Assembly (NCBI GenBank): GCA_019054805.1
Contig: JAHQIY010000001.1
Span: forward strand, 620,001-684,000
Reading direction: 5' to 3'
DNA: 64,000 nt
DNA from: Brachionus manjavacas
Taxonomy: Eukaryota > Rotifera > Eurotatoria > Ploima > Brachionidae
The stretch's first letter is position 1. Every line of letters begins with the position of its first letter. Shown here in pieces: positions 34,844 through 46,464 of this stretch. Made by a program: the position numbers and the translations under genes. The notes beneath the pieces are model-generated. The model saw only the letters and a list, made by a program, of their open reading frames with translations, searched no databases and was not told where the DNA came from.

Positions 34844-37800
34844 TTATTGTGACTGAAAGGAAGTTAAATTTTGTGGCGTAAGAGAAAAGTAACTAGTGGC
34901 CGGTTGTGAATTTGTACTAGTTAAAACTGAGCTGAGACTGTTTTGGCTTGTGTTGGCAAGCTGGGATGAACCAAATTGTAAGAATTGATTGCTAGTTAGT
35001 TGCTGGTTATTATACAAATCAAGGAGACTAGTGCCAGCTGTGCTGGCTAGCGAACTGGTCAGTGGCGAGAATGCGGCGCTGGTATTTTGAGTTGGGATAA
35101 TCAAGTTGGAAGCAGCTGTCAATTGAAAAGCCGGTTGAACTGATGAACTGGTCATTTGTGGATAATACAATGGTTGTAATCTTTAAAAAAAAAATAATTA
35201 TTTTTGCCATACAAAATAAGATAGAAATTAAAAAAAACTCAATCAAACATTAAACAAAAAAAGATCTAAACCAAAAACACCTAAAAATTAACCCAATTTA
35301 ATTATTTAACTATTTATATTCTTGTTAGAATAATAACATAATTTTTTGCTTAGTCAAAGTTTAATTTTGACAAATTCAAGGGTCCTTAGGGGTTAGTTGA
35401 TGCACAAAAGAGCGTTTAAGCAAAGCCAAGAATCAAAAGTAAAGCTCACTATTTCCCAATGTGACAAATTGATCTCGGTCTTTACTAAAACTCAAAGAGC
35501 AGCGATAATCCACTTTAAAGGATTGTTGATTTAAAAAAATTTAAATTTTCGTCTTTTTTTTAAAGCAAATTAATATTATCTAATTTATTCTAATTTTATC
35601 TAATTTTCATATAGCCAGAATAGCCTAAATTAAATTAAAAGTAAATAGAAAAAGTTTTGAATGTTTAAAAAATTTTATTAATATCAACTTTTACCATAAA
35701 TTTAAAATAACAAACAAGATTTAAATAAAAATTCACCAAAAAATCTTATGCGCTAATAATTCAATAATTCTTTTAAAAATACCATACACTAAATAAAATT
35801 TTAAATTTTTTTCAAATAATTTTTTTATTTCATAGAAATTCTATTTTTATATTCTTTTAAAAATCAAATGAAAACTAAAAAGAAATCATTGAATAGTACG
35901 GAAAAGTCCTAGGAGAAGATCTTTTTTTTAAAAAATTCAATTAATGCTGTAAATAAATAAAAAATTGAACTGATTAGTAATTTATCTTTAGAATAAATGA
36001 AATGATATTTTTAATAAATTTACTACAAAAAAAGTTAGTTTTTTAGTTGGAAGCGTCTAAGAGACAATTTCTATTAAAGGTATTTTAAATTTAATTAAAT
36101 TTTTGGTTAAAGTTTTTTTAAAATAGTAAAAAAAATTAAAAACTTGATCTTAATTTCTTACATCTTGAATTGAAAAAAAAGTCATGGAGATATTCAAGTT
36201 TTTATAATAGCTGTTAAAAAATAAATTACTTTTGTTATCATTTAATAGGAAGCAATCTACTTGGCTAAAGATCATTGAGCATCCTAATTTTTTGGTTTTG
36301 AAAATACCGTCTTATCTTATTAATTTTAATTTTTCAGGTATTATTTTTTGCAAGAAAATTATTTTTTATTTTTGCTCAAAATAAAACATAAAAATGAAAT
36401 TCCTTCATTTAAGCTAAAATTTAAAATTTATTAAAAAAAAGGTAACATTCATTCATATTTTAAGAATTTTTTAAACAATTTATTTAAAAAATTCAAAAAA
36501 AAGCAAAAGATTTTTTACTATTGAAGAGATAATTTAGATGTTTTGAATCATTCTTTAAAAATTGATATCGCTGCTTTGTTGTAAAAAAATAGGGTTAACC
36601 ATAACACAAAAAACGGTGAAAAAACCTCTAAGAAAAAAGTTCAACAAAAAAAAATCTCTCAACAAAAAATCAAACTCAAATTTTCACAAAATTAAGGTTC
36701 ATGCGAGGCAAGATTAAATCAATTTCTGCATTTAGATGGTTCAATTACAAAAAACAAAAACAAAAATTCTTTTTTTGAACATCTAAAAATATTAAAAATA
36801 ATTCAAAAAATTGGTCAATAAGGTAAATAGAACGATTGCTTTCTTTGGTAATTTCTCTAATTTTAATCTCAATAATAAATTTGTTAAAGAAAAAATGAAG
36901 CAGACTTGGCTCTGATAATTAGGATCTGAAAAATAGGACTTTTTTGAGCTAATTAGTTTATTAAGTAAAAAATACTGGAAATAAGAATATTGATTAATAT
37001 TCTGGTAAACACGGACATGTATTAGTTAATTTTACACGTCAATTAATAGCCTAAATGACTAGTCTTTTTAATTTTTTATTTAAAAATGCTATAGACATTT
37101 AAGTATCTTTTTAACTGATACTTACATCATCCCGTTTTTTTTCTCTCTAAACAAAAATAAGAAAACTATTTTATTTTCTTACTTTGAATGGGCCGATAAT
37201 CAGCAAAAACAAGTTTGATCAGTAAAATTAGAACTGAGCAAAATCAAAGAAAAGACGTGGATTTTTTGGACAGGTACTCAAGTAATCCTAACTATTAAGA
37301 TTACTTTAATAACTGTAGTGAAGAGTAGTAAATTTTTCTAATGAATTTAATTTATTATTATTTTACAATTTTTTTTTATATATTAAATAAATTATAATTG
37401 TCTTAATAATTTATTTATTAGGATCAATAATGATGAATTGACAAAACAACAGAGAATGAAGGAGAAAACCGTAAAAGAAATCCAAATTTTTGTCTTTTTA
37501 TGATTCACATTCTTGATTTTCTTTTTTTTTATCAAAAATATATTTTTCTGGTGAAAAAAAATTTATTAAATGCATGTTTAATAAATTGTTATTTCTTAAT
37601 AGAATTAATGCAGAGGTATATTTTTGGATTCTTTGTTAAATCTAAAGGTAACTCTGCAAAAGCTTGCATAAAATAACTCACTTTTGGATTCTGCACTCTG
37701 CAGTGTGTATTTCTATATTACCGAGTTTTTGTAAATTCATCATTATTGATCCTCGAAGTGGCAAAATAAAACAAAATCCAAATAATTATTTTTTTCCAGA

Positions 37801-39227
37801 GTATTCTCCTGATGAGCAATTGTAAAGTTTTCTAGCTTTATAACGGGTTCAGTGTAAATTTTTTTGAATGAGGATTTCTTTATCTAGAAAATTGATCAAT
37901 TATTTAAATTTTAAATTTTGCAAGAATAGTTCAACCGCCATTCTTCAGATATAATGAAAGTGGTAAAATTAAATTAGCACTAGTCTTTTGATTAACCATG
38001 CAAATTGATCAATTTTTTATATCAAATAAAAGTAAGTTTTTAAATCTATAAATTCTAAAACTTAAATTTTTTATTTTGCTTAAAAGTAATCGTTTTATAA
38101 TAAATGTGAATGACACGAATAGATAATATTAAAATTGATAAGACTTTATTTTATGTTTTTAAATTTTTTTTAAATTTTAATATTATCTATAAACATGTTT
38201 AAAACCAATTATTGTCATTTTTCAGCTTTTTGAATATTAGCTAGCATTGAATTCTAATTGCCAGTCCATTAAAAATATAACTTTATTTTATTAAATAAAA
38301 TTTATTTGTGAAGCAGTTTTTCAAAGCTATCGATTTATCCTTTCTAGTCCCCAGCAAGCTCAAACATCTTCAAAGATCGGAACTATTTGTGAAGAAAATT
38401 TTGTAAATTGGAAAGAACAAATTTGCCATTGAGATAAATGAGAAACAAATAATTTATTTAAGAATGTCTGATGGTATAGTCAATTAGTCCCTAATTAAGG
38501 TGATTTTTAAAATCCGAATTGAGATAATTTTGCCAAGCAGCACCTTAGTCTTTGCACAAACTTAAATCAAAATTAAAAAGACTTTTTAAAAGACCACCAA
38601 CCTAAGCCGAACAAATTGTATCTAAATTCGATTGCTATAAATTTAAAAATAATTAATCTAACTTAATAGTGCATGAGGATTTAGACTACTTCTAGTGCCG
38701 AGTACTTACCCGTATGGGGCAGTGCTTGGAATAGGCATCGGGTATCTGGCCAGTGCTAGAGGTATGTAGCTTGTTGGCTGAACGACCCGTGATTTGACCC
38801 CCAAATAAGCCAAGTTAACATTTGCTTTGCGTCCGTCAATGATCGGATTCGGATCTTGGACCGCTGCCTCGGCACCTTCTTTTGTTTCCATGGTAACCTT
38901 AAAAAAATTGTTTACTCAAAAATAAATTAAACAAAATGGCCTGTTTACAAATCCGTATCCGCGGCTTTTGCCTGTCGACCTGTCCAATATAACCACGGCC
39001 TCCTCTATTTTGCCAAAGCGCTCAAAAAAGCTTCTCAAACTTTCATCAGTTGTGTGATAGGGTAGACCGCCGACAAAGATTTTGGTAAATGTTGTGTCCT
39101 TGACGGTCTCGTTTATTTGACTTGGCTGTGTCTGTTGAACATTGGACTGCAAGAGACCAAGGCTTTGATAAGTCAAATTTTGACCCACAGCGTTTAGCAC
39201 TGCTGAATTAGAATTGTTTGTTTGCAT
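34844..39227 (-). CDS. RBM24: RBM24/RBM38-type RNA-binding protein (3 exons)
   Basis: Exons on the minus strand: 39227-38949, 38897-38710 and 35180-34844; phases agree, giving 267 residues. One RRM: RNP2 is [20 protein letters not shown] (~49-68) and RNP1 is [10 protein letters not shown], split by the first intron after Phe93. It continues [20 protein letters not shown], a run nearly diagnostic for the RBM24/RBM38/SUP-12 group. These nuclear and cytoplasmic proteins bind GU-rich RNA and control muscle splicing and mRNA stability. The C-terminal exon is a Gln/Ser/Thr/Asn-rich low-complexity tail, longer than in vertebrates. Intron 2 is about 3.5 kb and contains a copy of the 12.4-kb MITE; intron 1 is only 51 bp. 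Confidence 0.95.
37588..37710. mobile_element. Partial MITE copy in RBM24-like intron 2
   Basis: GTTATTTCTTAATAGAATTA followed by ATGCAGAGGTATATTTTTGG and TTTGTTAAATCTAAAGGTAA matches the end of the element at 12361-12595. The second inverted end is not clear, so the copy is probably truncated. Confidence 0.65.
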
Positions 39228-41928
39228 CTAATTAAAATTAAATTTTAGATTTTGCTTTTTTTTATTTAAATTTACGAAATAAAATTTAATTTTTTTCGAA
39301 AAAGTTTATGAGAATTTGTCATCTTTAAACAAAGCCTTTAGAATTTCTCAGCAACGAGCAAAAAAAAAAGAAAAGAAACAAAGCATTGCCAGCGACACAA
39401 GAATAACTATTTTTTTTATAAATAAACTCTATAATAAAGCACTTGACAATTTTTTTAGTTTGATATTTGATTCTTTATGAGCATCGGTTCCATCAGTGGT
39501 CACAAAACGCCACTTAAATATGATATCTCAAATGTTTTCTTAGGCTCAAGATTTTTCTAAGAAAACAAAGTGGCGTAGGTTTTTCATGATTATGGACTGC
39601 AAATTTAATTTATTTTAATTTTTTTTTTGGGTCAATTTTAATAAAAAAAATTGCCTTTGTTTATATGTTTAAGTATTTCAGGATTTGCATGAAAATGTTT
39701 CGTTCAGCCTTAATTAGATTAATTTCAATTGTTATTTTAAATCGAATTTAAAGTGAATCTTTTAAAAGTGTTTATAAAAGGTAAAATAAGTCAATTTATG
39801 AATATTTTCAAAACTTAATTTGTTTTTTAAATTAGCTTCTAACAATAAGATTCTGAAATTATAATCAATTATGCCAGAATATAAGTGCTTTGGCAGTAGT
39901 TTGAAAAAGTGTTGCAATTGTTGTTTTTTGCATAGCTACGCAATTTTAAGAGATACTCTAAAAAATTTTAGCACACTTTTTTCCAAAAACAGCATTCTTG
40001 ACTTAATAATTTTTTTGCTGGTAATCTCCAACACATAAAATGTCTAATTTAATTATTTGTGCTCTTTTAATATGTCACCGAAAAACTCAACAAAAATATA
40101 CTATGGTCTATATTTTGAAAAAATTGATTGATGACAATTTTTTTTGTCAGAAAAAATAAAAAATAAAATATTTATTAAATTCAATTTTATTCAAATTTAA
40201 AAAATAACTAATGTTTTCTATTAAATAATTTATGTTTTGATAAAAAAAAAGATATTATGGACATTTAATTCTTTATACTGTTCTTAAGTGGAGTCCCTTT
40301 TTTTGTTGTTGAATTGATGTTAGAATCTGTGCTAGTTTCTTTTAAAAATTAAAAAAAAGAAATACAAAAACAGCCAGTTCCTCTCTAAATGAATTCTTAT
40401 TTTTTTTACCCTCAATTTAACTATAAATGTTCAAAGTCATTTCAAATTATGATCAAAAATAAGCAAATTATATTATCAAGAAAAAATTTTGACTAAAATA
40501 ATAATTTTTTCGGAAAAGTGATTACACAGTAGAAAAAAAAACAAATTTTTTCTTTAATTTTTAAATTTAAACACTTGTTAAGAAAAAATGTCAATCTAAA
40601 ATCAATCAATTCTTGAATTATTTTATTTATAATCATGAGATTTTCATATTTAAGAGTGTTCAATTTAATTAATTTTTGATTTAATCCACAACATTCCTTT
40701 CGATTTAAGTACTTCTATCTAAATTGAATATTATTCTTGATTAAAAATTACGCAGAAAAACTTTAGTTAAATTTTATGATCAAAAAAGTAAAAAAAATTA
40801 AGATGGTATTTTCTAGTAAATAAATTTTCTTTCAAAAATAAGTTAGGTAAATTAAATGACAAATGGATCAAACTAATCTAAACTTTCAGAAAGTAATTGA
40901 AAAAATTTTCAAAGTAATAGTTATATTTTTTATCATTGATAAAAAACATTCAGAACAATGATCAGGTGATGAACTCAAATCAGGTGATTTTTAGTGGCAC
41001 AAAATTTTCGATTAGCAGCAAAAATTTACGAAAAAATTTAATTTCTTTAAATTACTATGAAAAAGAGCAACAGGCTTTTTAGAATGGATTTAGAATGGAA
41101 GAAACTTTTTGGTACCTTTTTTATAGAGAAGTATTTAATGATTTTTAATACACAGTTATATTGATTTAATAAAAAAATAAATAAAATTTCAAGTTTAATT
41201 CAATAGATTAAGGAAATGGGAATAATTACTCAAGCAATTGTATTATATTGAGATAAAAAAATTAGAAAAATAATCAAACGAAAAAGTAAAGATGAGAAAA
41301 ATAGTTGACTCTTAAATAAATTTTAAAAATGTTAAAGGCAAGCTTTGGAAAGCAAATAATTTATCAAACAAAATCAATTATTTTAAAAGAATTGAAATTT
41401 TTCAAACAGAATGTTTATTTTTTCTCAAAAACTGAAAAAAAAAGCAAAAATTTTGAAAAACATGAGTATTTTTAAAAGGAGAAATTAAGTACTTTATTCT
41501 GAATAAAGAAAATAAAAAGCAATGGAGTAATTTTGGAAATAAATAAGTCTAATCTTAAAAGAAAAAAACGTATAATTATTCCGGATCAAATAATTTCTTT
41601 GCATAATTTTAATTTTTTTTTTTTTTTTGATAATTTAAATTATATATAATTATTTCAAATTTGTGAATTGATCATTTTTATTTTTATTTTCAAATATTGT
41701 AAAATTTGAAGAACTTAACTTAACTTTTTCTTTTTTTTTTCTTTTTTTTTTGCCTATGAGGCTTAAATCAATAAATAATAATAATAATAAAAAAAAATTT
41801 CTGTATATAATAAAAATAACCCAATTTTTTATGAATTTAAAATAAAAGCCGATTTGTTAAGTTTGGTAAAAAATTATACGAAAATATAAACCAAATATAA
41901 TTGGAATAAAATGGAAAATTGAAGTTCA
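39228..41928. other. AT-rich upstream region of RBM24-like gene
   Basis: About 2.7 kb with no gene seen. A slightly GC-richer patch at 39480-39600 (AGCATCGGTTCCATCAGTGG) could be promoter or a 5' non-coding exon of the RBM24-like gene, but no motif settles this. Confidence 0.4.
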
Positions 41929-42124
41929 TGATCAAATCTAAATTTTTAGTCTTTGATTTAAAATTTAAGGTATTTTTTATCAATTTTTTAATAATAAATA
42001 ATTTGCTTTAATTTAAAGTAATAATTTGGATACCTTAACATTTAAATAGCTTATTAATCATTTTAGTTAAGATTCTTACATATTAAGTTTTGATCATGTG
42101 ATCATGATTATGAACTTCAAGTTC
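41929..42124. repeat. Inverted repeat with TTGAAGTTCATxATCA ends
   Basis: Left end TTGAAGTTCATGATCAAATC; right end TGATCATGATTATGAACTTCAA. Inverted copies about 200 bp apart, with A/T-rich centre; a related end lies near 34.49 kb. MITE-like. Confidence 0.6.
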
Positions 42125-42933
42125 CCAAAAAAGCTACCAATTTAAAAATAAAATATGTTTTAAGAGATCGTTGTTTGTTCTTTTTTTATTTGTTTTTTTT
42201 TTTGTTTTTTAATAATTTAATTAAAAAATTTTATCTTTTGTTTAAAATAATAAATATTAACCAGATTGCTCACCATAAACAAAAAGGCTGCGATGCTTTA
42301 TTTTTTACAAAATCAGGCAACAGAAATTTTTACCTGCTCGAAGGATTTTTCTTTTTCATCTTGGACGAATAAAAGTTTAAAGCAATTTTCAATGCAATAT
42401 AAAATATTAAATTAATTTTAATTAAGTCTTCAATCTCGCCCAAAAATAACCCAATTTACCTAATTATTCAAGTTTGTTGATTTTATTCAAATCTTTTTGG
42501 GACTTAAAATAGTTTATTTAACATATAATTAATATTTAAAAGAAAGTACTTAAAGTTGTGAGCAATCTCTTAGACTCGATCTTCAAATTCCAATCGCTTA
42601 AACAAATATTTTCAGGTAATGAAATTTAAAAGCAATTATTTTCGAAATTTTTTCTATGAAATACTTGATTAAAAAAGCATATCATGTGCAATTATTTAAT
42701 TGTTCCCTAGTTGATTTTCGATTTACCTTAGTTATTTTTAAAATCTTTTTGAACTAAAATTGTATTGTTATTTTTAATTAAATCCCTTTTACTAAATTTC
42801 AAAAGAGTCTAAAATAATGAATAAAAAATTTTGGACAAAAATAATATTTATTTACAAATTAGGTCTAAAAAATAAAGAAAATGATTTTATTCTAATCCTT
42901 TGGGCTAAAAGACCAGCTTTTCGCAATTAAGGA
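42125..42933. other. AT-rich DNA, no gene
   Basis: A Phe/Leu-rich plus-strand frame (42175-42372) is a poly-T artefact. Nothing else supported. Confidence 0.4.
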
Positions 42934-43157
42934 CTAGACAACCATTTGAAGACTATTGGGAAAAAAATTCTCAACAGCAAATTGGAAATTGTGCAATGGC
43001 AAATTGAATTCGAATAGGCGGACAAACATAAACTGGACAGCAGCATGCGCTTGGACATTGTCGAATTCTATAGCTTCCAACTTTTTTAGAACAACCTGAA
43101 AATTAAAAAATAAAATTTAAAGCAAATTAAAAATTTAAACTTAATATTCTTACTCAT
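42934..43157 (-). CDS. Small two-exon gene; possible 8-Cys peptide
   Basis: Minus-strand ATG at 43157 is followed after one more base by a strong donor (A|GTAAG at 43153). A TTTTCAG acceptor sits at 43096, and exon 2 starts at 43095. Joining these gives a 42-residue protein ending at TGA 42971: starts MSCSKKVGSYRIRQCPSACC, continues CPVYVCPP and ends FPICC, with eight Cys and no signal peptide. The other long frame of exon 2 is also open, to TAG at 42934: VVLKKLEAIEFDNVQAHAAV and then Phe-rich; that frame has the more gene-like third-position GC but needs a different first exon. A TATA box 46 bp upstream of the ATG supports a transcribed first exon here. No family recognised; which frame is used is unresolved. 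Confidence 0.4.
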
Positions 43158-43202
43158 TTTAGCCAAATGATTGAATTATATGCCTTAAGCCGACTTTACT
43201 TG

Positions 43203-43210
43203 TATTTATA
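43203..43210 (-). promoter_or_regulatory. TATA box (TATAAATA) of the small gene
   Basis: Minus strand reads TATAAATA at 43210-43203, about 46-53 bp before the ATG at 43157, which would put transcription start some 20 bp ahead of the ATG. TATA-like words are common in DNA this A/T-rich, so the evidence is mainly positional. Confidence 0.4.
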
Positions 43211-43363
43211 TTGATCAAGTATCCAAAATTAAACAAACAATCTAAACATTACAACTATTTCAATTAAATGATAAAATATCTTTAACAAAAAAGTAAACAA
43301 CTTTTTTTAAATTAAATAAACTTTATTAAATCAAAATCGAAATAAATTAAAATTTTGGAATGA

Positions 43364-45028
43364 CTAGGCTTTGATGTTTGACATGATAATACTGTTGCTT
43401 GCTCGATGATCATTTAGTTTTAGCTCGATTTCCTCGAAGCTTTTGCCCTTGGTCTCGGGCACTTTTTTGATTATGACCACAAGTGAGAGCAAAACAATGA
43501 CACCAAAAACAATGAAAACATTTTCGCCAAGAACTTTGGCCATTGTCGGAAACAGGAGAGTTAGCAAAAAATTGGCAACCCAGTTAGTGAACATACAAAT
43601 GGCAAGTGCAGCACCTCGTGCGTCTTGACCAAAACACTCGGCTGCATAAATGAACGGAATCGGGCCCAAACCCACTGCAAAACAAACTATAAACACCATT
43701 ATACAAACTATGCTCAAAGACGAAAATAATGAGCCTTTCTGAAAAAAAAATTATTTTTTTAAATAAAGAAAATTAAAAAAATTTTTTTTTTTTTAATTAA
43801 AAAAAAACTATTTACCAAATGCAGGAAAACAGTGAGGACTACAAAATCGACTACGATCAAAAACATTGGAAATATAAGCAATGGTCTTCGGCCAAGTTTG
43901 TCAATGAGAAAAGTGCAAAGAATGGTTGATAAAAAGTTAATGAAACCGGTAAGAAAAATAGCATATTGAATATTGTCTTGGGCAATTCCGGCATTTTTGA
44001 ATATTTGCTCGGAGTAAAAAAACACGGCATTAATGCCACAGAGCTGTTGGGCTATTTGCAAAGCCAAGGATGTTATTAATGCCCATTTGAATCTAGACTC
44101 TGTGAATAGTTGACCAAAAGTGACATTTTGTTTTTTGGCAGTGTCACCACTTGTTTCCTTAAAAATTTGCTGTAGTTCTGAATTGACATTGGCTCGGTTG
44201 CGAAGCCTGATCAAAGCCCGCTCAGCTGCCTCGCTTTTTCGGTAGTTGATCAGCGCTTTGGGAGTTTCGGGGAAAAAAAATGACAAAACAACTGCTCCGA
44301 TGACTGATGGAATGAGGGGAAAAGCTAGCAAAAAATGCCATGTGCTATGGTCACCTAGAAGTTCTTTGAAACCCAGTATTTGAGCTACCAAAATTCCAAT
44401 TGTGAGACAAAGTTGGTGCGCCACGCCGGTCTGACCTCGCAGAGATGCCGGCGATATTTCGGACAAGTAAGTGGGTATCAAGCTGCACGACATGCCACCT
44501 TGGACACCGAACAAAAATCGGCTTAGGATCAAGAGATTGGGAAGGTTTGAATAGAAAGAAATTGCGACCAAAACAGAACCGCTCAAGCTGAAAATGTAGT
44601 GGAATAGAATGCCTCCTTTGCGGCCAAGCGTGTCCAATATGTATTTGGACATGAATGCACCAATCATGCCGCCGACTACAAACAAACAATTGACCAGTGT
44701 CCATATGTAGTCCACTTCTGGTGTAGACTGGAATTTTTGAGTTGAATTGTTGAGCTCGAGTGATTTGTTCTCATTTTGGAAAAGAAAGCTTTCTTTGCTG
44801 ATAAATTCTTTGAGTATATCAGTTGGTGAGTTCATTACGCTGATGTTGTAGCCGAATTGGAAGGAGGCAAGGGTGACTGTCATGACACAAAAGAACAAAT
44901 AGAGTGTCCATTTCTGCGAAGAAAAAACTATCGGGCAAGCTATTTAAGAAAATTTAAAGTACTTGGTTTATTTGTTCACTTGGTCTAATTGGATTTTTGT
45001 ATATCTCTGGTTCGTCTGAAAACCCCAT
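43364..45028 (-). CDS. SLC2A: Class I-like facilitative glucose transporter A (3 exons)
   Basis: Exons on the minus strand: 45028-44963, 44913-43816 and 43738-43364, all phase 0, giving 512 residues, a typical GLUT length. Major-facilitator sugar transporter of the plasma membrane. Signatures: GYNISVMNSP after TM1, RFLFGVQGGMSCSLIPTYLS, then SEISPASLRGQTG, PETPKAL at the end of the first half, QQLCGINAVFFYSEQIF (TM7; class I usually QQLSGINAVFYYS), DKLGRRPLL, GLGPIPFIYAAECF (TM10) and the PETKGKSFEEI C-terminal motif. The first extracellular loop is about 41 residues with NKS and NST glycosylation sites. Exon 1 encodes only the 22-residue cytosolic N-terminus. Its paralogue B lies directly upstream in the same direction. 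Confidence 0.95.
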
Positions 45029-46464
45029 TGAACGACTTAATTTTTTATTCAATTTAAAATTTATGATAGAACAGGGTGTGCTAAAGTTGCTAAGAGTGTT
45101 TTTTTTTTTATTAGATGGCTCTTTTCAAAATTTGTTCTATCATTGTTAGATTAAGTTTCGATTTAGCTTTTTAAATCTAGTTTAAAGCTCGTGGTGGAGA
45201 AGATTAAAAAATTTTAAATTATTTTTTTTTTAAATTAAATAAATTTTAAAATTTAATTTCATAAAATAAAAATATTAATATGAAATTAAATTTTATTTTA
45301 TTTTTAATTTTGGTTCTATCTATTTTTAGATTTGGAAAAAAAAATATCCAAGTTAATTCTTGACTTGGCTGAAAATAAATTTAAAAGTAAAAGTCCTTAA
45401 ATTTTTGCGAGATAATCGATGACTCAAATTAAGTTCTAAAAAGAAAATTTTTTTTAAAGTACAAAAAATCTAAAAAATGATGTTTAAAATTCTGAATCAA
45501 CATTTTTAAAATTCAAAAAAATTCAAAACTAGAATGTTTTATTTTTAAATCTTCTTTATTTAGAAATTAAATTTTCAAAAAACTAAAAAAAAAGTTGTTT
45601 GTGTTGGTCGCATTTTGATAGATAAAAATAAAATTATAAACTTTTTCGTATTTTTAATTTTGTCAATTAAAAAGAATTTTTTTTATCTATATTTTTTATT
45701 TAAATAGGGTTTTTGAAAGAGAAAATTTTTTAATTTTATAAATCTAATTTAGTTCCTAGCGCAATAACTTAAAATTGGGAGAATCAAGTTTGTAAAAATT
45801 TATGAAATTATAGTAGTTCATTTTGTTTTTTGGGTAATCTAATATTACAAAATATACTTCTCTAACTCCAAAATTTCTAAGTTTGAATATAAATAACAAA
45901 ATTCAAGCACAATTTAAGTGAAGCCATCTATTTGGAGATAATTGTTTCCTTTTTGATCAATTAAGGATCAAGAGATTGGGAATTGAACAAAAATAATATT
46001 TATTAAAGTACTTGGTTTATTCTAATCAATTAACACATTCGGCAATTTAATTGTAAATTTGATTTATTTAATTTTTAAATCTAGAGATAATATTAAATTT
46101 AAAAAAAAATTGCAAAAAATTATTTTTTATTTAAATTAAACTCTGTATTTATTTTATTTTATCAATTAAGTTCAAAATTTTTAAATTTGAAACAAAAAAA
46201 CTTTAAAAACTTATTCAATTAACTTTGGAAAAAATTTTAAAACTTGAAAACTTGACTAATGATTTAATTTTGGCATTTTTTTAGGAAATAAAGTTTAAAA
46301 ATTTATTAAATTAAATAGGCGTCTGCTGTAAAAAAGAAAAAAATGTTTATTCGTAACTCAATTTATTCGGTCGATTAACAGAATAATTTTAAGAAAGCTC
46401 ATTTTTGTCATACTAAAAAACAAATAAGAAAAAATTAAAAAAAAACTTGAAAGATTTAATTTTT
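45029..46464. other. Spacer between GLUT genes, with GLUT-derived scraps
   Basis: Mostly A/T-rich. Two words match transporter A in the same order and orientation: GGATCAAGAGATTGGGAA (45965; also 44527) and TTAAAGTACTTGGTTTATT (46005; also 44955). These may be the last traces of a third tandem copy or of unequal crossing-over; chance cannot be excluded. Confidence 0.35.

Noticed and set aside
42175..42372. 65-codon Phe-rich frame
   Set aside because: Poly-T translation with no homology or splice context.
44351..44704. Open frame opposite or overlapping GLUT A that shares residues with one in GLUT B
   Set aside because: The similarity comes from the conversion tract read in a non-coding frame.
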